DNA of 64,000 bases from Acidobacteriaceae bacterium KBS 89 (lineage in GTDB: Bacteria; Acidobacteriota; Terriglobia; Terriglobales; Acidobacteriaceae), in assembly GCA_000381605.1 (NCBI GenBank), contig KB906759.1:124001-188000 (forward strand). The letters run 5' to 3'. The position numbers and the translations under genes are program-made. Position 1 is the stretch's first letter. The number at the start of each line of letters is the position of its first letter. Shown one piece after another: positions 54,022 through 61,090 of the stretch. The notes under the pieces were generated by a model. The model ran no database searches. It saw nothing but the letters and a program-made list of their open reading frames with translations, and had not been told where the DNA came from.

Positions 54022-54411
54022 ATGGTGAAGAGACGCGAAACGCCCAAGCCGACTGAGAGTGAACTCGAGTTGCTGGGAATTCTGTGGGAACGTGGGCCGG
54101 TAACGGTTCGGGAGCTGTTCGAAGCGGTCAACGTGGGGCGACCTGTCGTCTACACAGGCGTGCTGAAACTGATGCAGATCATGGCTGAGAAAGGTCTGGT
54201 AGAGCGAGACGAGCGCGAACGAGCCCATGTGTACCGGGCGGCGGTGTCGCAAGCCGATACTGAGCGGCGGTTCCTGCGGGAGTTAAGCGAACGATTCTTT
54301 GCTGGAAGTTCGGCGCAGTTGGCCCTCCGGGCCTTGCAAATAGAAAAGGCCAGCGATGAAGAGCTTGACGCAATTCGGCAGTTGATTGGGAAGAAAGCCG
54401 TAACGAAATAA
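54022..54411 (+). CDS. BlaI/MecI-family transcriptional repressor
   Basis: 129 residues. The winged helix covers residues 10-75 (PTESELELLGILWERGPVTV, VYTGVLKLMQIMAEKGLVERD). The C-terminal dimerisation helices end with the cleavage-prone stretch expected for partner-protease inactivation (RRFLRELSERFFAGSSAQL). BlaI proteins repress a BlaR1-type protease and a target gene; the next gene encodes such a protease 52 bp on. Autoregulation is likely through 53972-54009. Confidence 0.92.
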   Translation: MVKRRETPKPTESELELLGILWERGPVTVRELFEAVNVGRPVVYTGVLKLMQIMAEKGLVERDERERAHVYRAAVSQADTERRFLRELSERFFAGSSAQLALRALQIEKASDEELDAIRQLIGKKAVTK

Positions 54412-54469
54412 CCGTTACCGCTTCGTTGGCGATGGCGCAGGATTCGAATGAACCGTCGGAGGATTGGGT

Positions 54470-56380
54470 ATGAGTGCAATAGCTTGGTTGACTCGAGAAG
54501 AGACGGTGGCTCTGGGCTGGACGCTCCTTCACTTCTGCTGGCAGGGTACAGCCGTCGCGGTTGTGTATGCGGTCGTTGATCAAGCGACGTCACGTGCAAC
54601 ATCAAAGGTCCGTTATGCTGTGGCTCTCGCGGCGCTAATGTTGATGCCGGCGGTGGTCATTGGCACCTTTGCGATGGAGATGCGAGCAGCTACCCCACAC
54701 CAGGCAAATGGGTATGCGACCCAGGCTGTCTCAGGACTGCATCCCGTAACGAATCCGAGACCGGTCTTGCACGAATTGCCGTTGGCTTCGAGTTTGGAGG
54801 AGCCGACCGACTGGTTGGCAATGCGAGCTGAACGTCTGTTGCCATGGGTAGACGCGTTGTGGATGGCGGGCGTCTTTCTGCTGGCGATCCGCTCGCTGGG
54901 TGGATGGTGGCAATTAGAACTGGTTCGGCGGCGGGCGCTCAGAATGGTACCTCAAGAGGTGGAACGCGGATTCCAGCGGATCGGCAGACAGGTTCAAGTG
55001 GGACGAAGGGTGGTTCTGCGCGTGTCAGATCAGGTGATCTCTCCGCTGGCAATGGGCGTTTGGCAGGCGACGGTGATTCTGCCCATGAGCGCAGTCCTTG
55101 GATTGTCAAAAGAAGAGTTAGAAGCCGTAATGGCGCACGAATTGGGCCACATCCGTCGATGGGACTATGTATGGAACCTGTTGCAGACAGCAGTGGAGAG
55201 CGTGCTCTTCTTTCATCCCGCCGTCTGGTGGTTGAGCCGGACAGTCCGCGAGCGGCGCGAGGTGTGCTGTGACGAGATTGCGGTCCGGAGTTGCGCGGGG
55301 CCAACGATTTATGCGCGCGCTCTTCTGCGGCTCGAAGAGCAGAGGACGGTAAAGTTGCGGCTGGCAATGGCGCTGGGGGGATGTGGCGGATCGTTGCTGG
55401 GACGCGTGAGAAAGGTACTTGGAGAGGACATTGCGATGGAGAGCAGGATGACGAGTGGAGTAAGTGTGGCGGCAGCCGGCGCATTAGTGTTAGCCCTGCT
55501 GTTAGGCCCAAAGGTCGGTGAAGCCGTGGCAGCTCCCGTGGCGGCGGTGGCTCAACCCGTAGTTGCGCACGTCGCGGCCGTGTTGCCCGGGAAAACGAGG
55601 TCCCAGGTGGCCGTGCCGAATGCACCAGTGGTTGCTCCTGCTCCTGCTGCGCCTCCCGCTCCAGCGCCGGAACTTGTCGCTCCCTCGCGCCCGAATGCCA
55701 TTGCTCCTGCAGTTGCGCCGTCTCCAAAACCGCAGGTAGAAGTTGCGCCTTCGATTTCGATCGAGATAGCCGCAAATGCCCTGACAGCCTCAGTCAGGGA
55801 GTTCGAGTTACAGGAAGCAAGCGGAAGCGCGTCCGCGAAAGGGACGGCCTATCTGGATGGCATGCGGGACGCGGGATACCCGCTCGATTTGAACAACGAT
55901 CTAGATACATTGGTGGCACTGAAATCGCTAGGCGTGACGCCTCAGTATGCAAAGTCGATGGCCGCCGCAGGTCTTGGTAAGCCAACTGCACATGAACTGA
56001 TCACTCTCAAGTCCATGGGTGTGACGCCTGACTATGTGGCGGCTCTGAAGCAGAGCGGGATTGCACCGAAGGATTTTCACGAGGTGGTGACAGAGAAAGC
56101 GCTTGGCGTTACACCCGCATATGCAGCTGAGATGAAGCAGAAGGGATTTGGCGATCTGAGCGTGCACGAGCTTATCTCCCTGAAGGCCCAGGGCATGACC
56201 CCGGAGTATGCGGGATGGCTGAAGCAGCAGTTTCCGCAAGCGACGACGGAGGAATTGAAACGAGCTGCAGTCTTCCACCTGAATGAGAAGTTTCTGGCAG
56301 ACGCGAAGGCGCATGGATTCAATGACAAGAGTCTGGATAAGTTGGTGCGGCTGAAGATGTCAGGGTTGTTGGACGAGTAG
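54470..56380 (+). CDS. BlaR1-like M56 membrane metalloprotease with six C-terminal helical repeats
   Basis: 636 residues from ATG 54470 (SD GGAGG). Four spans are predicted near 16-36, 44-64, 118-138 and 326-346. The zinc protease motif is HELGH at residues 223-227 (MAHELGHIRRWDYVWN), facing the cytoplasm as in BlaR1. A Pro/Ala-rich linker (about 370-420) follows. Where BlaR1 has its penicillin-binding sensor, residues 460-636 hold six repeats of 28-29 residues ending G-V-T-P-x-Y, e.g. AHELITLKSMGVTPDYVAAL and VHELISLKAQGMTPEYAGWL. A signal sensed by the repeats may lead to cleavage of BlaI. No beta-lactamase motif is visible. Confidence 0.85.
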   Translation: MSAIAWLTREETVALGWTLLHFCWQGTAVAVVYAVVDQATSRATSKVRYAVALAALMLMPAVVIGTFAMEMRAATPHQANGYATQAVSGLHPVTNPRPVLHELPLASSLEEPTDWLAMRAERLLPWVDALWMAGVFLLAIRSLGGWWQLELVRRRALRMVPQEVERGFQRIGRQVQVGRRVVLRVSDQVISPLAMGVWQATVILPMSAVLGLSKEELEAVMAHELGHIRRWDYVWNLLQTAVESVLFFHPAVWWLSRTVRERREVCCDEIAVRSCAGPTIYARALLRLEEQRTVKLRLAMALGGCGGSLLGRVRKVLGEDIAMESRMTSGVSVAAAGALVLALLLGPKVGEAVAAPVAAVAQPVVAHVAAVLPGKTRSQVAVPNAPVVAPAPAAPPAPAPELVAPSRPNAIAPAVAPSPKPQVEVAPSISIEIAANALTASVREFELQEASGSASAKGTAYLDGMRDAGYPLDLNNDLDTLVALKSLGVTPQYAKSMAAAGLGKPTAHELITLKSMGVTPDYVAALKQSGIAPKDFHEVVTEKALGVTPAYAAEMKQKGFGDLSVHELISLKAQGMTPEYAGWLKQQFPQATTEELKRAAVFHLNEKFLADAKAHGFNDKSLDKLVRLKMSGLLDE

Positions 56381-56421
56381 CGGTTCGTGCTTTGAATGCA
56401 CCTTCTCACAGGAGACATGAC

Positions 56422-57189
56422 ATGCGACACATGCTTATTCTGGGTTTGATGATGGGTCTGGGCGCAACTACGGCAGTTGCAGAGACTGCGGGTGGTTGTT
56501 CAATTCGCGCTGGGCGCACTGAGGAGAGGATGTCATTCAGTTGGGAGCGGGGAGATTGCGCTGATGGCCACCATTGCCATGACGGAGGCTCGGACATGCT
56601 CTGGACTAAGTGGACCGGCGTAACGCCGCAAGACCTGCAGCGCGAGGGTACAACCGTGGATGCCCGTATGAAGGCAGAATCGGGCGAGATGCGTTGTGTC
56701 GGCACGATCCACGATGCAGCAATGCGGGGGGCCTACTCGTTTACCCCAGATGCAGGATTTGCGAAACGCATGGAGGCGATGGGGTTTGATGACCAGACGC
56801 CAGAGCGGCTCCAAGGCTACGCGATGCTGGATGTAACGACAGCGTGGGTGAAGGAGATGAAAGACGCTGGCGTAACGGAGATGACAGCGCAGAAGCTAAT
56901 GGGACTCAGGGCGCTAAAGGTAGATGCTGCCTATGTAAAGGCAATGGCTGCAGCGGGCTATCCGGAGCTGCGGGCCAATCAGCTGACAAGCATGAAGGCT
57001 GTGGGAGTGTCCCCGGAAAAGGTGCAGGCGGTGCGTGCGATGGGCTATTCGCCGACGCAGCAAGAGCTCATCCAAATGAGCGTCTTCAAGATCGATGCTC
57101 CATTCGTCGAGAGGATGAAGGCGCGTGGGTTCCAGAACCTGACGATCGCGCAGTTGGTGAAGATCAAAGTTTTCAAGCTGGATGAGTGA
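56422..57189 (+). CDS. secreted protein with five repeats matching the M56 protease C-terminus
   Basis: 255 residues, ATG behind AGGAGA. Signal peptide (MLILGLMMGLGATTAVA). An N-terminal part (residues 20-110) has cysteines in GGCSIRAG, GDCADGHHCHDGG and MRCVGTI, plus His/Asp-rich stretches that could bind metal. Residues 112-255 contain five repeats of 28-29 residues, with AWVKEMKDAGVTEMTAQKLM, AYVKAMAAAGYPELRANQL and FVERMKARGFQNLTIAQLV. It follows the protease stop by 41 bp and should be co-transcribed. I infer interaction with the protease repeats; function unknown. Confidence 0.78.
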   Translation: MRHMLILGLMMGLGATTAVAETAGGCSIRAGRTEERMSFSWERGDCADGHHCHDGGSDMLWTKWTGVTPQDLQREGTTVDARMKAESGEMRCVGTIHDAAMRGAYSFTPDAGFAKRMEAMGFDDQTPERLQGYAMLDVTTAWVKEMKDAGVTEMTAQKLMGLRALKVDAAYVKAMAAAGYPELRANQLTSMKAVGVSPEKVQAVRAMGYSPTQQELIQMSVFKIDAPFVERMKARGFQNLTIAQLVKIKVFKLDE

Positions 57190-57211
57190 GGACGCGCACC
57201 TTCTCGTCAAA

Positions 57212-57263
57212 GAGGCTTAGGCCTCCCATCCCGCCCGATGGAAGGCCCACAAAAACATCGGGC
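57212..57263. terminator. paired hairpins between convergent genes
   Basis: GAGGC-TTAG-GCCTC (57212-57225) and a second perfect 8-bp stem, GCCCGATG (57233-57240) with CATCGGGC (57256-57263). They lie between the secreted repeat protein and the GH38 gene, which end towards each other. T-runs are poor, so the call is tentative. Confidence 0.4.
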
Positions 57264-57269
57264 ACGCTT

Positions 57270-60200
57270 CTAAGGCGCCGCCGTTGCCGACGTTTGGCGC
57301 GGTGCCGTTGCGGTCAGAGCGTCGTAGAGCGGTTGCGCGGGCTTTACCTCCGGATCCTCCTCGGCGACTGATACAGCCAAAATTCGGACCTTGTCGTTGT
57401 TAGGCAGGGTGAGCGATTTGGCGCCCTTTGGAAGATCCATCGAGTAGGCAAAGAGGTAGGAAAATTGATACGGCTGGTTCAGTCCATCGGCGGTGTGATG
57501 ATGGGAAGCATACCAGGCCAGTGTCGCGGGCTTGATGAAACCGGGCTGAAGGCCGACATAGTCCTCCGGATATCGGGGGGAGACAGGACGCGCCTCTCGC
57601 TGTTGTTCATCAGCCGGTGGCCAGACCGCGTGATTTGCCGATATTGCCCAGTCGCGTTCGGCCGAAGGCTTCCACAGACGCGTATCCCACTGGCCGATAA
57701 AGCCACCCCAGTCTTCGATATTCAGATCGACCGCTTGTCCGCCCAGCTTGAACTCTGCCTGTCGGTCCCCGTCCGACGATGCCGCCAGAATATAGACGCG
57801 GTTGTATTGTCCTGCTGGAAGACTGACCGACTGACCCTTGGCGACTACAGCGTTTGGAGACCCGGTCTTCGCAGGCGCAAGTTTGAACTCCACGCCGTTG
57901 TAATTGATTGTCTTGGGCAGCATTTCGGCTGGCATCGCATTGCCTTTTCCGTCGAAGCCGCCGCCTTCTGTCTTGGTGTCGTCATTGCTCGCGACAGCAA
58001 GGTCGTATTGCAGCGCGACAGCCTCCGAACGGATAGCTGAAAGTTTCGAACTGGATGGAGCAAGACGCAGCGCAAATGTTCGAGGCTGGTACGCAGTGAA
58101 GGACGTAGTCAGCGCGCCATCTTTGAGGTTCGCTGATCCAATGGCCTGTTCCTGGCCATTTACTTCACGAGCAGCACTGACTGGTGCGGCGAAGGCGATG
58201 TGCACGTTCTCTGCAGGCTTGCCGTCAAGCTCGACTACGCGAACGATAACCTCGTCAGTTGTCTCTGCCTTCTTGAGCGCAAGCACACGAACGCGGCTGT
58301 TATCCAGATGAAGCAGCGAGAACGTGTTACCCAAGGTGCCGGCGTGCTTCGTCGCCGCGAAGGCGATCAACGGATCATTCAAGCGGTAGGCTTGCCAGTC
58401 CGTTTCGGCCTTTCGCCAGTCGCCGGCGTGCCCTGTCAAACCAAACACGAATTCGTGGTGTCCCCAGTCCTGATTTGCCTGGTCGGTATATGCCTGGGGG
58501 CGGCCGTTCGTTGACGGCTGCATCCCGGGAGAACGCATCAGGGTCAGGCGAAGGGTGTTGTCGTTGGGTTTGTCAGAGCCGTTTTTGCAATCGGTCAGAA
58601 TTGTCGTACCGAAGCTGCCACTCTTGTCGGCGAGATCGATCCATCGATGAGAGGCAACTTCAAACTGCCGCTCTTGGGCGTTCGACCTCTGAATTGTGCC
58701 AACCTCCCAGTTGTAGGTCGCGTCTCTGTTTGACGCGGCGAGAGGAAATGACGCTTTCAGATTGGCGTTGAGTGTCTTCCAGTCGATCGCGTTGCCGAAC
58801 TCCACCCGGTTGCCTGCATCGCCTGTCGACAGGCTGACAGTTTGAACAAACTTCGACCCTTCAGTCTCGCGCGTCACTTCAAGCGATACACGGACAGGTC
58901 CATTCTCCTTAATGCGAACCTGTGCTGGACCCGCGACATAGGAGCGGGGCGGTGCCTGCTCCTGTTCGAACTCCATATTCCACGCAGGGTAGATCTTCGG
59001 TGTATCGGTAGAAATGGCAAGACGAATCGGGCTTGAAAGCAACTCTTTGTTCAAGGTCTTGTCATAGATGCTTGAGACATCTCCGGCTTGATCAAGGCGC
59101 ACGCGATAGCGACCATTTTCAAGTGACGAGTTACTCACTGTCAGGGTCGACCGCGAGTTGGAGCTTTCGACCGGCTGCACGTCATACACCGCATAACCAA
59201 CGGATGGAGCCTTGGCAGAGAACAGCACCTTGTTGCCCGCAATCTGAGACGGCACTTCCTTGCCGTCTGGACCGGTGACCAGTACTGCTTTCGGCGTGCC
59301 GTGAGGGAAAGCTATTTCAGCTTCGACGACATCCTCACGTGCAACGTTGAGAGGGTTGAAAACGACGATCGGTATTCCCTTGGTCTGCGTGTTGAGGCCA
59401 GAAGCTATTGCCTCAGTCGCGCTGGTAAGAACGGTCGCAAACTGATTTGCTGCGATGATGTCATCGTTCCATGCAAACTGATAGGTTCGTGGAGTGGCCG
59501 TTCCCGCACCCGTATCGTGAAAATGGCCACCGAGTTCCAGCGTCCAAGCGTCATTGAGACGTTGCTGCGGATACGTTCGGCCACCCATCCACTCCGCCGC
59601 GATAGAGGCCTTTTCGGCCGCATCGGCGAGAAGCTCATTCTTCATAACCCAGCGCTTGTGATAAGCCTGCGAGGTCAGCGAACCAGCCGAATGATTGATC
59701 AACTCCAGATCGCCCTGGTAGGAAGGCATGCGGGACTCCATTCCAGGCTTGATGTCGTTGAACATCTGATCTGCAGTGGCCACGACGACATGCACCGGTC
59801 CTTCGCCAACCTTCACCTCAGGGCCTGTCGATTCGGCTGCCGGACCAGTTCCCTGCCCAAAAAATGGCCTGGGGGGTGCAGGCAATACGGTATTGCTCTT
59901 GTCGACGATCGCTTCAAGAAGTTTGACCGTCGATTCGTGCGCAGCACCACCGATGTCGCCAGTTCCAACGTAGTGGTAGTCGGCAAATACGCCGGTCACG
60001 TTGCCGTTCAGGTCGATGCGCTTGACCCAGTTTTGCTCAGCCTCTCGCGGGCGCTCAAAGGACCGAATTTGTTCCGGTGTCAGTCGTGCCTTTTGTTCCG
60101 GCGTCATTTGTGGCGGAGGCGGTGGCGGACCAGGCTCTTGGCTCAAGTCGGTATAGACGCTGCTTCCATATCCGCCTGGATTCAGTGCGGCAAGAACGCT

Positions 60201-60908
60201 CTTCCCATCCGGGCCAAACCAAACTCCAACGTTGAATGGAATGCCCTCCGGAGTACGTTCCGGGGAATCCGGTCCACCAATCTTCGGAGCCGGTTGCCAT
60301 TGCGCATTCAGCTTTTGAGTGGAAAACCCCTTCACCCCTGCATGGGCCAGGATGCTGGGCAACGACGCAGGAAACCCGAAGCAGTCAGGCAGCATATACT
60401 CGGCGCTTGCCTTGCCGAAGTCGTTCCGAAAATATTCATTTCCATACAACACCTGGCGAAAGATCCCTTCGGCGCTGGGCAGATTCACATCGCCCTCTTC
60501 CACGGACGAACCTGCCGGAAACCAGCGGCCCTCGGCGGCGTACTTCTTGACCCGTGCATAGTCGCTCGGAAAGTACTCCTTCATCAGACGGTAGCGGTTA
60601 GATCCTGTCCAGTTGAAGACATAGTGCGGGTACTTCTCCATGTAGTCGAAGTTCACGCGCATCGTCTTCAACAGATATTCACTAATAGTCTGTGGCATCT
60701 CCCAGCGCCATTGCGTGTCGAGATGCGCGTATGGAACTACGTACAACGTGGGAACCTTGGTGATATCGGGCGCCTTCATCGTCTGGCTGCCAGCTATGCT
60801 GGGCTGTAGAAGCCCCGTAATGGTCAGACAAAGAGCTGTGAGCCGAAAGCGTTGGCGAGTGAATTTTGCCCTAAGAAAAGAAAAACGTATCGGTTGGGTC
60901 ATTCGCAT
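57270..60908 (-). CDS. GH38 alpha-mannosidase, exported
   Basis: 1212 residues from ATG 60908; the frame opens at 61040, but the signal-like stretch (FRLTALCLTITGLLQPSIAGS) fits better near the N-terminus of the shorter form. The catalytic domain begins with YVVPYAHLDTQWRW (His and Asp zinc ligands) and has the nucleophile Asp in MLPDCFGFPASLPSIL, then GFSTQKL. Mannosidase middle and beta-sandwich domains follow (QRLNDAWTLELGGHFHDTGAG, VFNPLNVAREDVVEAEI). A C-terminal extra domain of about 200 residues contains LNIEDWGGFIGQWDTRLW. It releases mannose or similar sugars from glycans. It lies downstream of the receptor at 61091, perhaps one uptake unit. Confidence 0.9.
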   Translation of the reverse strand: MRMTQPIRFSFLRAKFTRQRFRLTALCLTITGLLQPSIAGSQTMKAPDITKVPTLYVVPYAHLDTQWRWEMPQTISEYLLKTMRVNFDYMEKYPHYVFNWTGSNRYRLMKEYFPSDYARVKKYAAEGRWFPAGSSVEEGDVNLPSAEGIFRQVLYGNEYFRNDFGKASAEYMLPDCFGFPASLPSILAHAGVKGFSTQKLNAQWQPAPKIGGPDSPERTPEGIPFNVGVWFGPDGKSVLAALNPGGYGSSVYTDLSQEPGPPPPPPQMTPEQKARLTPEQIRSFERPREAEQNWVKRIDLNGNVTGVFADYHYVGTGDIGGAAHESTVKLLEAIVDKSNTVLPAPPRPFFGQGTGPAAESTGPEVKVGEGPVHVVVATADQMFNDIKPGMESRMPSYQGDLELINHSAGSLTSQAYHKRWVMKNELLADAAEKASIAAEWMGGRTYPQQRLNDAWTLELGGHFHDTGAGTATPRTYQFAWNDDIIAANQFATVLTSATEAIASGLNTQTKGIPIVVFNPLNVAREDVVEAEIAFPHGTPKAVLVTGPDGKEVPSQIAGNKVLFSAKAPSVGYAVYDVQPVESSNSRSTLTVSNSSLENGRYRVRLDQAGDVSSIYDKTLNKELLSSPIRLAISTDTPKIYPAWNMEFEQEQAPPRSYVAGPAQVRIKENGPVRVSLEVTRETEGSKFVQTVSLSTGDAGNRVEFGNAIDWKTLNANLKASFPLAASNRDATYNWEVGTIQRSNAQERQFEVASHRWIDLADKSGSFGTTILTDCKNGSDKPNDNTLRLTLMRSPGMQPSTNGRPQAYTDQANQDWGHHEFVFGLTGHAGDWRKAETDWQAYRLNDPLIAFAATKHAGTLGNTFSLLHLDNSRVRVLALKKAETTDEVIVRVVELDGKPAENVHIAFAAPVSAAREVNGQEQAIGSANLKDGALTTSFTAYQPRTFALRLAPSSSKLSAIRSEAVALQYDLAVASNDDTKTEGGGFDGKGNAMPAEMLPKTINYNGVEFKLAPAKTGSPNAVVAKGQSVSLPAGQYNRVYILAASSDGDRQAEFKLGGQAVDLNIEDWGGFIGQWDTRLWKPSAERDWAISANHAVWPPADEQQREARPVSPRYPEDYVGLQPGFIKPATLAWYASHHHTADGLNQPYQFSYLFAYSMDLPKGAKSLTLPNNDKVRILAVSVAEEDPEVKPAQPLYDALTATAPRQTSATAAP

Positions 60909-61044
60909 TGTTATAGCTGTCCATTTGTCGACCAAAACACGGCCGAATAATTTGAATTGTTCGACAGTGCCGAGAGAAATCGCCGCAGGTTGAGCAAATG
61001 CGGGATTTCTCTCGGCTTGGTAGGTCCAACTTGTGTTCAAAGCC

Positions 61045-61075
61045 GATGAGCCGCTTCAAAGAGAGGCGGCTCATC
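61045..61075 (-). terminator. stem-loop after the fourth Oar-like receptor
   Basis: Perfect 10-bp stem GATGAGCCGC (61045-61054) and GCGGCTCATC (61066-61075) with an 11-nt loop, 16 bp after the receptor stop. Weak T-run, so possibly an intra-operon hairpin before the GH38 gene. Confidence 0.55.
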
Positions 61076-61090
61076 GAACAAGTGCCATAC

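Noticed and set aside
54939..55775. 278-codon frame antisense to the M56 protease gene
   Set aside because: Low-complexity Arg/Ser/Pro translation opposite a gene with an intact zinc motif and spans.
59301..60809. 502-codon frame antisense to the GH38 gene
   Set aside because: Long only because of base composition; Arg/Cys/Ser-rich with no domain, while the minus strand encodes a full mannosidase.
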